Source: Heterohyrax brucei
Lineage: Eukaryota > Chordata > Mammalia > Hyracoidea > Procaviidae
Direction of reading: 5' to 3'
Assembly (NCBI GenBank): GCA_028571685.1
Contig: CM053141.1
Location: 56,852,333-56,916,332 of the forward strand
DNA length: 64,000 bases
In this document: positions 55,871 through 64,000 of the stretch, piece by piece
Layout: every line of letters begins with the position of its first letter
How positions within the stretch are numbered: position 1 is the stretch's first letter
Notes under the pieces: generated by a model
What the model saw: only the letters and a program-made list of their open reading frames with translations
Told to the model about the DNA's origin: nothing
Database searches by the model: none
Translations under genes and position numbers: made by a program

Positions 55871-56004
55871 TTTCTACTTCTACGGTTTGCTGTGAGTCAG
55901 ATGGTCTTAATGGCAATGTGTGTACTTCTGTGGTTTCGTGGTTGAGAACCTGAGCTCTCATGCAAAAACTCGTAGTTTGAATCCAATCTGTGACACTTAG
56001 TAGC

Positions 56005-56430
56005 TGTTATGGATAGAATTATATCCCCCAAAATATGTGTTATAAATCTTAATCTCTACGCCTGCGGTTATAAATTCTGTTTGGGAATGTTCTGTCTTTG
56101 TTATGTTAATGAGGCAAGATAAGTGTAGTGTACATCTTGAGTCAATCTCTTTTGGGATATAAAAAATTATTAAATGCAAGATAGAAGCAGAGATGGGGTA
56201 AGACAGACAGACGGTGAAGCACATGGAAATCTCCAAGGAATCAGGAAGCAGAAGCAAAACAGACAAGGACCTTCCTTCAAAACCAACAGGGATAGAAAGA
56301 CTTCCCCTGGAGCTGACACCCAGAATTCAGAATTCTGTTGCTTCTTAAATGGTGAGAAAATAAAATCTTATTTGTTAAAGCCATCTACTTATAGTATTCC
56401 TTGTTATAGCAGCGCTAGATAACTAAGACA
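56005..56430 (+). mobile_element. solo LTR (MaLR/ERVL-like), perfect 5-bp duplication
   Basis: 426 bp, TG...CA, 'gtagc' at 56000-56004 and 56431-56435. Confidence 0.93.
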
Positions 56431-56513
56431 GTAGCTCTATGACTTTGAGAAAATTACCTAATACTTCCATGCCTTAGCTTCCTCATCTGAAAAAAGATAT
56501 AATAATAGTCATA

Positions 56514-56672
56514 TATCAAAAACCCACTGCCATCAAGTTGATTCTGACTCACAGTGACCCTATAGGACAGAGTAGAACTGCTCCATAGATCCAAGGAGCA
56601 CCTAGTAGATTTGAGCTGCTGAGCTTTGGGTTATTAACCATAGTACTTAACTACTACGCCAGCAGTATTTCC
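56514..56672 (-). mobile_element. antisense AfroSINE in MIR
   Basis: Tail 'caagttgattctgactcac', small deletion after 'ctccatag', head 'ctacgccagcagtatttcc'. Confidence 0.87.
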
Positions 56673-56712
56673 TCTTACATAGTATTAAGCACGTAAATCA
56701 CTTTGAACAGTG

Positions 56713-57384
56713 CTGGTATTAGGGCAACTTCTTAGATATAAACAAACAAATTCCTGAAATTTCTGGGCTTGAGGCAAAGGACCACAGACGTGGGGGATGT
56801 TTACATCAGCTGGCTCAGCATAGTGGATTAAGACAATGTTCTGCACCCTACTGTGGTGAGTGGCATCTAGGGTCTTCAAAGTTTGTGAGTACCCATCTAA
56901 GATACAACTATCGGTTTCTTACCATCTTGAGCAAAAGAGAATTAAAAAGAAAAACAAAAGCAAAGACCCAAAGGAGTAATTAGTCTAAAGCACTAACCGA
57001 CCATATGAGCCACAGCCTACATGGACCTGAGACTAGAAGAACTTTGGACTGCTCTGACTATGATCACAATAAAGGGTCCTGGACAAAGGGGTAAAGAAGT
57101 TGCAGAACAAGAAAATCAAGTTCACAGAAATGACTAGACCTACTGATCTGACAGACTGGAGGAACCCCTAGGACTACGGCTCTAAGACACTCAGGGAACT
57201 GAAGCTGTTACTGGAGACTACCCACTGACCAAGTCACAGAGATGCCCGTAAGGTAAACAACACCTGACAGGAATGTGTTCCTTAGAATAATCTACTGTAT
57301 GAGATCAAAAGGGCAATATTTACCCAAAAGCAAAAATGAGAAGGCAGGAAAGGATAGTAGTTCATGAAGAAAGGAAATGGAGAA
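56713..57384. other. no gene seen
   Basis: A-rich and mixed sequence without a recognised repeat. Confidence 0.4.
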
Positions 57385-57898
57385 TGTCATGGGTTGAATT
57401 GTGTCCCCCCAAAAATATGTGCAGCCGTGTGGCTGGGACATGATTCCCAGTATCTTGGGACTCTCCTCCCATTCTGTGGTTTCACTAAACTGTATGCTAA
57501 AGGAGCTGTAAATTTCTGCATAGGATTACTTCCTTGCTCTGCTGTGGGGGGAGTTTCCCTGGAGTATGGCTTGCCCCACCCTTAAGCTTTTCAGCCTGCA
57601 AGAGATAAAAGGATACAGAAACAAGAGAGAAGGGGGAACCTCGCACCATCAAGAAATCTGCACCGGGAGAAGAGTGCGTCCTTCAGACCTGAGGTTCCTG
57701 CGCCAAGATGCTCCCTGGACAAAGACTGGTGCAGTACCGGACTTTCCTCCAGAGCTGACAAGGGGAAAGCCTTTCCCTGGAGCGGACACCCTGAATATGG
57801 ACTTGCAACCTACCAGACTGTGTAAGAATATATCTTCCTTTGTTAAAGCCATCCACTCTGTGGTATTTCTGTTAGAGCAGCACTAGCTGACTAAAACA
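57385..57898 (+). mobile_element. solo LTR (MaLR/ERVL-like)
   Basis: 514 bp, TG...CA, flanks 'gagaa' (57380-57384) and 'gggaa' (57899-57903). Close relative of 26814-27332. Confidence 0.92.
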
Positions 57899-59241
57899 GG
57901 GAACTTGGGACAGAAATGGGAACAGGGCAGGAACATTGTAGAGAATAGAACAAATGTCATGGAACTCTTTACGTGTAAACTACTGTATGGGAAACTAATT
58001 TTCTATTTAAGCTTCACCTAATGTACAAGAAAAAAGTAAACAAAGACAAGAATTCTGCCTGCCTGGCAGAAACAATAAATGTTGGCTCTTATTTTGCATT
58101 TTGCTATTGATCTCGCAGACCTTCCAGATTAATTACTGAGACTGTCCCTGGGGCATTGTGCTACATGTGTAAGCTAGTACACCATTTTTTTCAATCAACA
58201 AATATTTGCTGAGGAACTGTATTGTGCAAAGGCACATACTTCGCCTTCACCAGATTATCAGTTTTGTTGGGAGATAGGCACTAATTTTATTGTTGGTTCA
58301 CTTGTCCAGAAATGTACACGGTGTTATGAATACAGGAGAAGCATCTGTCAGTACTTGGATTCTTTATGCTTCAGTTTCATGGGTATAATATCATTTTGAT
58401 CCCAACAACAGCCCTATGCAAGGCAGATAATGTTCAGGAGAATGGTTTTCAATACTCAATTGTTTTCAGGGTTCTTTGAGATCCTTAGAAGCCAATGAGA
58501 TGAAATGCAATAAAAGTGGCACCCTACCCTGCATACATGTTAAAAATAAAATTGTCACAATGTTAAATTAGTGCATGAACTCAAAAGCTTTATTTTTCAA
58601 TTCATGAACCTGGAAACACCTGATCTGGAAGAGTCAGAGAGAAGTTCCAAAGCACGGTACAAGTAAAAAGGCTTTCTAACAGCAGACACAGTAACAAGGA
58701 AGATACAGTGGACAACTTTCAGACTGGTGGCAGGCATTTTCTTTCCTTATTTGGGATGAAGGGGAATTTTGAATTACATTAAACTGAGCAGGCAAGTTCT
58801 GATTGGCTAGCTTAGGCTTCTATTTCCGGGAGAGTCAACTGATGATTTGGATTTCAGCTGCTGAGAAGGTCAGACATTCATAAGAAATAGAAACTTAGGT
58901 TTGGTTTGCTGATTTGAAGTTCAGCACAAGGGATTTTACTTTGAGCTTGTATAGTTAAATTAACCACATATACACATACATCACTGCCAGTCCAAATATC
59001 TCTTGTTTAATAGATCTTATTTACTGAACTTCCTCACAAGACTATTGTTGAATTAAGGTTCTAGGGGAGAAGGGAAAGGATGAGAGTGAAGGGGAAGAAG
59101 AAACCCAGGATCTGGCGGTTTTCTGCACAGTTAGGACTTCTAAAGGGATGAGTCATCACCACAGGACTGATGGACTCTGGAGAGGGATGCACAGCTCTTT
59201 TTTCAAGGAGCATTTTCTTCCCTTTGGGTGTTTCTCAGTAG
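57899..59241. other. about 1.3 kb largely unique DNA, no gene seen
   Basis: 58185-58440 contains MIR/L2-like motifs ('caacaaatatttgctgagg', 'caacaacagccctatgcaa') but I cannot assign boundaries. No exon. Confidence 0.4.
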
Positions 59242-59410
59242 ATCCACCACCACCAGTTATGCTTGAGTAGATTCTGACTCATAGTGACCCTATGTGTTTC
59301 AAAACAGGGCTGTGCTCCACTGAGTTTTCAATGGCTGACATTTTAGAAGTAGGTGGCCAAGCCTTTCTTCTAGTGACCAAGTGTGTTAACCATTTGTACC
59401 TGCCAGGGAG
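59242..59410 (-). mobile_element. antisense AfroSINE, long-body type
   Basis: 'gagtagattctgactcata', 'ggctgacattttagaagta', head eroded. Confidence 0.8.
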
Positions 59411-59423
59411 TATCAGTACATAC

Positions 59424-59580
59424 CAACAAACTCACTGCCACCAAGTCAAATCTGGCTCATAGTGACCTCATAGGACAGAGTAGAACTGCCACATAGAGTT
59501 TTCCAAGGAACACCTGGCAGGAATTGCCAACATTCTAGCTAGCAGATGTAGCACTTAACCACTAAGCAACCAGGCTTTCC
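59424..59580 (-). mobile_element. antisense AfroSINE
   Basis: 'agaactgccacatagagtt' and 'gcacttaaccactaagcaa'. Confidence 0.86.
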
Positions 59581-59771
59581 TATCAGTAGATACCATAGGC
59601 ACCTCTAAATAACTTTATGGTTTCCAGAGGATAAAACCATTTTTGAGCACCTGTTTCTTTACTCAGTGTTACACACATTAAACTTGCCCACATTTTGATG
59701 AAATGAAGGCATGAAAAATCCCAAAAGAGACACATTTTGACTCCTTTTACAAATAAACTCTTTTTAGAGAA

Positions 59772-59926
59772 AAAAAAATACTGTTGAATTGATTCTGACT
59801 CATAGAGACCCTATAGGACAGAGTAGAACCATGTTATAAGGTTTTTAAGGAGCACCTGGTGGATCTGAACTGCTAGACTTTTAGTTAGAAGCTGAGTCTT
59901 AACCACTGAGGTACTCTGATTAGGAA
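59772..59926 (-). mobile_element. antisense AfroSINE within the duplicated segment
   Basis: Tail 'gaattgattctgactcata', head 'ccactgaggtactctgatt'. The same copy is present at 63232-63387. Confidence 0.87.
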
Positions 59927-60220
59927 TAGTTTTTTAAAACATTACCCATCCTATGGAGCTCACTAAGTTGAGTCTCACTGGCAACACAAGATAAAAAGGG
60001 GTATACCCTGAGATCTCCACTAATAGACCTCAGTTGATGATCCAGTGGTTTCGGGGTTCCCCTGGGAGCACGGCCCCTGGCCCTGATGTGGCCCTTGTAC
60101 ATAAATCATAACGAAGGTCCACTCTTCGGACACTTATGGATTGGACTTGACAATGCAGAGTGACCATATATTGGATGCACTTTATGGTTCTATACATCTA
60201 TAGGATATCATCCTGCTGAC
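59927..60220 (+). mobile_element. sense L1 3' UTR, interrupted by the ERV
   Basis: Reverse complement of 9660-9960. It resumes in the right repeat copy and continues 63682-63880 to an A-rich tail, so the ERV interrupted a pre-existing L1 end. Confidence 0.8.
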
Positions 60221-60234
60221 GCCCAGCGTGGGGG
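60217..60234 (+). promoter_or_regulatory. ERV primer-binding site (tRNA-Lys type), imperfect
   Basis: 'tgacgcccagcgtggggg' matches the 18-nt tRNA-Lys(1,2)-type site except three positions. Its first four bases also belong to the host L1 (the right repeat has the same 'tgac'), so the ERV contribution starts at 60221 and the junction carries microhomology. Confidence 0.75.
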
Positions 60235-60427
60235 CCCGAGGTACGGAGCTGCTGAAAAGACCCGCTTGAAAAGCCCTGGCCAGGCACCCCTTGAGCCTCC
60301 ATGAGGTGTGAGTTTGGCTCGTCCTGAGTCGCCACGAGGTATTGACCCGTGAGAAGACTCGTTCCTGATCACCGCCGGACTAGCCGCCCTGCGAGACTGA
60401 TCTGTTAGAGGTAAGTGGGTAAAAAGC

Positions 60428-61956
60428 ATGGGGCAAGAATTGAGTTCACATGAGCTCTTTCTCACAGGAATCAGGGATTCCTTCAAGGCGCGAAGAATTA
60501 AGGCTAACAAAGAGATAGGGATCAGGGATTCCTTCAAGTTGTAAAGAATTACGGTTGAAAAAAAAAAGATTTAGTACATTTCTTTAATTTCTTGTCTGAT
60601 GTCTGCCCTTAGCTTCCCCAACAGGAAACAATAGACTCTTTAAGTGTTGGAAGAGGGTTGGGGATTGCTTAAATGATTACTATAGAGCCTTTGGACCTGA
60701 GAAGGTCCCTGTAACTGCCTTTTCATATTGGAATTTGATTAATGATGTGTTACAAAGCTCCCTTAAAGACCCAGATGTTCAAAAACTTGCTCACATTGGG
60801 GAGATGGTCCTTTGAAATAGCTCTCGCCCCTCCTCCGCTTGCCCATCGGTTTCTAGAGCACAGCACAATCATGGTTTCAGACCCCATTCAGCAGGCTAAA
60901 ATCTCCCTCACTCAAGAAGTTTCCTCCTTAAGAGAACTGCTGACTCAGAAACACGAACACCTAAAGCTTATCAAAGAAATCCGAGCCCTTGAGGCGGAGC
61001 TTGCTTCCACAACGCTCAGCCAGGTTTCAAAGAAAACCCCCAAGGGCTGAAGTCCCAAAGGCCCCCTTTTTCACATTTCCCGTAGCCCACAGTCAAAGGC
61101 CTCAACATGATACTGAAGAAGAGGAAGTAAGTAGCCAGCCTGGTGAGGGCCCAGGCTCGGGGGGAGAGGCTTCTGATGAAGAAAACCCCGCCCCGGAAGA
61201 GAGTAGTTCAGACAGACAAAAATATCGCCGCCTAAACCTCAAACATTTAAAAGACTTAAAGGCAGCTGTTAATAATTATGGCCCTACTGCCCCCTACAGC
61301 CTGGCCATACTGGAAAGCCTAAGTGAACGATGGCTAACCCCTAATGATTGGCATTTCTTGGCATGAGCCACCTTATCCGGGGGTGATTTCATACTCTGGT
61401 GCACCGATTTTGCAGAAAACTGCCGCGAGACCGCCCAACGTAGAAACGGGCAAATTTTCCCCCTGGTTTATTAGCACAAATACAAAACGCCGGCCTCAAG
61501 GCCTGGAGGCGTCTTCCCACAAAGGGTTCAGCCACCACCTCCTTAGCTAAAATCTGTCAAGGCCCTGATGAGTCCTACAGTAACTTTGTCAGCCACCTAA
61601 CTGACGCTGCTGAGTGTTTGGTGGGGGAGGGAGAAACCGATAGTGCCTTCATTAAACATCTTGCCTTTGAAAATGCTAATCCAGTTTGTCAACAGGCTCT
61701 AAGACCCCACCTCAGTGGTAGCCTTTCTGATTATGTTAAACTTTGTTCAGGAATAGGAGCTTCTCATGCCATTGGTATAGCTATAGGGGCCTCTCTCAAA
61801 GGTCTTGACCATGATAAACAACAAAAAACTTGCTTCAATTGCAAACGGCCCGGGCATTATATACGCGAGTGTCCCACAGGTAAACAGAATCAGGGACCTC
61901 CTACTTCAGTGTGCCCCCGATGTAAGAAGGGCAAACATTGGGCCGCAGAAAACTGA
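60428..61956 (+). pseudogene. ERV gag (matrix, capsid, nucleocapsid), broken
   Basis: Gag would form the virion shell. The ATG at 60428 begins Met-Gly-Gln, a myristoylation-type start, but the frame stops at 60542 in a tandem-duplicated segment. Matrix similarity resumes in another frame at 60687-60815; a Pro-rich and then leucine-heptad region follows at 60815-61050 in a third. The acidic linker and capsid N-terminal part lie at 60989-61366, with an in-frame TGA at 61364 and TAG near 61471. The major homology region is at 61558-61602 (Gln-Gly...Glu...Phe). Nucleocapsid holds one intact CCHC zinc knuckle (61831-61872) and a second (61912-61953) whose final Cys position is a TGA stop (61954-61956). 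At least four frame changes make it inactive. Confidence 0.88.
60467..60568 (+). repeat. 51-bp tandem duplication in the matrix region
   Basis: Two units, 60467-60517 and 60518-60568. The first 21 bases are identical apart from one third-position change, and the second halves have diverged. The period is 17 codons. The second unit carries the first in-frame stop. Confidence 0.75.
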
Positions 61957-62155
61957 CATCAACGGTCAGCCTCTCCCCCCAAAACAGGGAAACTCCCAGC
62001 AGGGCCAGCCCCTGGCCCCACCCTTGGGACAGAACCTAGGGGCAGTCAGGTTCGTCCCCCAGAAACAGACACAAAGACAAGTATCAGCTCCCTCTGCCAT
62101 GCCACCCCTGGAAGCACAGGATTGGACCTGTGTTCCGCCACTGATACAATATTAG
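61955..62155 (+). pseudogene. ERV gag C-terminal tail, shifted frame
   Basis: After the broken second zinc knuckle, the Gag tail continues in the next frame and ends at a TAG (62153-62155). It is Pro- and Gln-rich and contains the slip site codons Gln-Gly-Asn at 61985-61993. The frame change between nucleocapsid and tail points to a small deletion around 61950. Confidence 0.75.
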
Positions 62156-62808
62156 TGCCCGATCAGGGTGTTCAACTCATCCCTACAGGGGTTTATGGGC
62201 CACTGCCTCCGGGAATGTTTGGTTTAATCTTAGGGCGTGGCAGTTCCTCATTGGCCAGCCTTCATGTCATCCCTGGGGTCATTGATAATGACTACACAGG
62301 ACAAATTATTCTTTTGGCCTCGGCTCCGTTGGGGCCCCTGTCTGTTCCAAAAGGAAAGAGAATAGCACAACTTATATTACTTCCCTTAGATTCCACACCC
62401 ACCAAACACATACAGTCCATTAGGTTGAATTCTGCCTTTCGGTCTTCCGACACCTATTGGGTGCAACCAGTAACCCCTGATAGGCCAAGACTCACCCTCC
62501 AATTAGATGGTAAGGCCTTTGAAGGGATAGTGGATACAGGGGCAGATGCCACAGTAATTTCAGCTAAATATTGGCCTTCCAACTGGCCCTGTGAGGCCTC
62601 AATAACTCATCTTGAAGGCATTGGCCAGTCTGTCAACCCTAAACAAAGCTCAAAAATTCTTACTTGGAAGGACTCTGAGGGTAACTCAGGACAGATTCAA
62701 CCTTACATTGTTCCGGGTTTACCTGTTAATCTATGGGGTCGTGATGTCTTATCCCAGCTGGGGGTCATCATGTGTAGCCCAAATGAGATAATTACCCTGT
62801 TGAAATGA
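61957..62808 (+). pseudogene. ERV pro frame: dUTPase plus aspartic protease, open frame intact
   Basis: Open for 283 codons up to the TGA at 62806-62808 and lying -1 to the Gag tail, so in life it would be made by frameshifting. The dUTPase part shows motif 1 (Gly-Leu-Asp-Leu at about 62119-62130), motif 3 (Gly-Val-Ile-Asp-x-Asp-Tyr at about 62277-62297) and motif 4 (Lys-Gly-Lys-Arg-Ile-Ala-Gln). Motif 5, normally glycine-rich, has lost its glycines near 62427-62450. The protease active-site triplet Asp-Thr-Gly is at 62533-62541, and the C-terminal Gly-Arg-Asp helix is at about 62734-62760. dUTPase hydrolyses dUTP and the protease matures Gag. No intact Gag is available upstream, so the frame is treated as a pseudogene. 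Confidence 0.85.
61987..62018 (+). promoter_or_regulatory. gag-pro -1 ribosomal frameshift signal
   Basis: Slippery heptamer GGGAAAC at 61987-61993, phased as G-GGA-AAC in the Gag tail frame. After an 8-nt spacer comes a hairpin with a perfect 7-bp G/C-rich stem: 62002-62008 pairs with 62012-62018 across a 3-nt loop. A -1 slip enters the open pro frame. Confidence 0.82.
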
Positions 62809-62844
62809 GGAAGGGCCCAGTAAAAATTGGAGGTATTAAAGAAA

Positions 62845-62862
62845 GCCCCACGTTGGGCGCCA
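62845..62862 (-). promoter_or_regulatory. inverted 18-nt tRNA-Lys primer-binding site
   Basis: On the minus strand, TGGCGCCCAACGTGGGGC, a perfect match to the tRNA-Lys(1,2)-type 3' end. It stops exactly at 18 nt, where the sequence switches to sense-strand ERV. Confidence 0.88.
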
Positions 62863-62866
62863 TTTT

Positions 62867-63219
62867 TGCCCTGACCCGCGGGGCGAATCAACGGAGGGAC
62901 GAGGGAGAGCCTGTGAAAATGAAAGTGGAGCAAGAGATGCGAAGAAATGGAGGCAAGACAAAATTCTGATCAAGCCTCGAGATTTTATCGTAGCAGAGTA
63001 ATATATATAGAAGTTGGGGAGGGGAAGGTCTTAGGACTGGAAGATAGCTGGTATGAGACAGTTGGCGTTCTATGATTGGGCAGACAGTATGCCTGTACAG
63101 TTGACGTTAGGCAGTGATGCTGGGCAGTGACGCTGGGTAATCTTCGTGCACGCGCGTTTTCAGGGGCTTTCCAGACTTCCTGCTTTTTGGGGTCTGAAGT
63201 TTTTTCATGGCCCCCAACA
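62867..63219 (-). mobile_element. ERV LTR in inverted orientation (353 bp)
   Basis: On the minus strand it begins TGTTGGGGGCC at 63219 and ends GTCAGGGCA at 62867, with a TATA-like motif near 63000-63010 and a GATAAA-type signal near 62985. It opposes gag-pro. Its outer TG end lies exactly at the junction with the right 461-bp repeat. Confidence 0.88.
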
Positions 63220-63681
63220 CTTTTTAGAGAAAAAAAAAATACTGTTGAATTGATTCTGACTCATAGAGACCCTATAGGACAGAGTAGAACCATGTTATAA
63301 GGTTTTTAAGGAGCACCTGGTGGATCTGAACTGCTAGACTTTTAGTTAGAAGCTGAGTCATAACCACTGAGGTACTCTGATTAGGAATAGTTTTTTAAAA
63401 CATTACCCATCCTATGGAGCTCACTAAGTTGAGTCTCACTGGCAACACAAGATAAAAAGGGGTGTACCCTGAGAGTTCCACTAATAGACCTCAGTTGATG
63501 ATCCAGCGGTTTCGGGGTTCCCCTGGGAGCACGGCCCCTGGCCCTGATGCGGCCCTTGTACATAAATCATAATGAAGGTCCACTCTTCGGACACTTATGG
63601 ATTGGACTTGACAATGCAGAGTGACTATATATTGGATGCACTTTATGGTTCTGTACATCTATAGGATATCATCCTGCTGAC
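63220..63681. repeat. 462-bp direct repeat, right copy
   Basis: Pairs with 59760-60220. Follows the LTR terminus without extra bases and runs on into single-copy L1 3' UTR at 63682. Confidence 0.95.
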
Positions 63682-63880
63682 CTCTGGCTGGAGGAAGGAG
63701 AGTGGGTGGAGAGGAGGGGAAAGGAGTCTGCTGGGAGGATGAGACACGTATGGAGCAGACAGGAATAGTGTGCTGTCAGCGGGCAGGGAGAGCAGTGGAA
63801 GCTGCATATAGGTGGGCATGTAAATTTATACGGGAATGTACTTTTTCACTCAGTCATAATAAAAAAAAAGAAAAAAATTG
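63682..63880 (+). mobile_element. end of the L1 3' UTR with A-rich tail
   Basis: G/A-rich segment matching, in reverse complement, 9489-9660, ending in 'aataaaaaaaaag' near 63860. Sequence after 63880 is AT-rich and unassigned. Confidence 0.75.
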
Positions 63881-64000
63881 CCCATCTTATTCAGAAAACA
63901 AGTATTTTAGAGTACTTGATCTCAGTACATTTTTTCAGGAAACTAAAAATTACTAATTGGATTTACCTTAAGAAACTATACATTCTATTATAAATAAAAC

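Larger units (their letters stand above)
55925..56712 (+). mobile_element. MIR split by a solo LTR and an AfroSINE
   Basis: MIR pieces at 55925-56004, 56431-56513 and 56673-56712 are collinear. The first ends at 'acacttagtagc', the second resumes 'gtagctctatgactttgag' and the third carries 'cactttgaacagtgctgg'. Confidence 0.78.
59760..60220. repeat. 461-bp direct repeat, left copy
   Basis: Identical to 63220-63681 except nine substitutions and one A-run indel by eye. It comprises an antisense AfroSINE (59772-59926) and a sense L1 3' UTR segment. It ends with 'ctgctgac', where the ERV leader begins. The right copy continues past this point into the rest of the L1 3' UTR, proving that the repeat is duplicated host sequence and not an LTR. 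Confidence 0.95.
60221..63219 (+). mobile_element. rearranged class II (betaretrovirus-like) ERV, 2999 bp
   Basis: Order on the plus strand: primer-binding site and leader (60221-60427), gag (60428-62155), dUTPase-protease (to 62808), a short tail to 62844, then in the opposite orientation an 18-nt primer-binding site (62845-62862), a 4-nt spacer and a 353-bp LTR (62867-63219). No 5' LTR, polymerase, integrase or envelope region is present. The class assignment rests on the tRNA-Lys site, a Gag start with Met-Gly-Gln, an in-frame GGGAAAC slip site and a dUTPase in the pro frame. The element is flanked by 461-bp host duplications. Confidence 0.88.

Noticed and set aside
59760-60220. Direct repeats as the LTRs of the ERV
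   Set aside because: They contain an AfroSINE and L1 3' UTR, the right copy continues into L1, and a true LTR with TG...CA ends is present at 62867-63219.
61954-61956. TGA as selenocysteine in the zinc knuckle
   Set aside because: The frame shift directly after it is explained by a small deletion, and no family member is known to use selenocysteine here.
1-64000. CRISPR array, operon, bacterial features or tRNA genes
   Set aside because: Repeat types are mammalian. tRNA-like segments are SINE heads with decayed boxes. No regularly spaced repeats.

Overview
The window is mammalian nuclear DNA, almost certainly from an afrotherian and most likely a proboscidean or close paenungulate. The diagnostic signal is a very dense population of AfroSINE-type tRNA-derived SINEs (about 40 recognisable copies, several body types), a BovB-like RTE LINE whose 3' tail matches the SINE tail, an L1 lineage with an unfamiliar long 3' UTR, and repeated solo LTRs of one MaLR/ERVL-like family. 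These family calls come from remembered repeat consensus sequences and not from a database search. I found no host protein-coding exon, tRNA, rRNA or other RNA gene. Every open frame that I can identify is a fragment of a transposable element or endogenous retrovirus (ERV).

Layout. 1-2.95 kb: unresolved repeat, LTR fragments and ancient L1. 2.96-8.96 kb: a sense RTE split by an antisense RTE and two SINEs. 9.2-14.6 kb: a young-type antisense L1 inserted in an older antisense L1. 14.8-21.2 kb: SINEs, a hAT miniature element, a solo LTR, RTE fragments, MIRs, (TG)n arrays and largely unique DNA. 21.3-31.6 kb: one antisense RTE expanded to about 10 kb by a solo LTR of 862 bp, a second solo LTR, and a 6-kb L1 with an inverted 5' half that itself carries a third solo LTR. 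33.2-37.2 kb: sense RTE copies, an LTR and SINEs. 37-43.5 kb: mixed unique DNA, SINEs, an ancient LTR, a MER20-like element and a mariner relic. 43.6-46.8 kb: a near full-length antisense RTE. 47-59.7 kb: solo LTRs, SINEs, MIR, an RTE with an inverted 5' part, and unique stretches.

59.76-63.68 kb holds the most unusual object: a degenerate class II (betaretrovirus-like) ERV carrying leader, gag and dUTPase-protease in sense orientation. It is fused to an LTR in the opposite orientation that ends exactly after an 18-nt tRNA-Lys primer-binding site. The whole insert is flanked by a 461-bp direct duplication of the host DNA. The gag-pro frameshift signal (slippery heptamer plus hairpin) and the dUTPase-protease frame are intact, while gag is broken by several frameshifts and stops. 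The arrangement looks like an aberrant reverse-transcription product captured in the genome.

The elements do not act together. The window is a record of successive insertions, datable relative to one another by nesting and target-site duplications (TSDs). Coordinates of old repeats are by-eye estimates, typically good to 10-30 bases. Those defined by TSDs are exact where stated.
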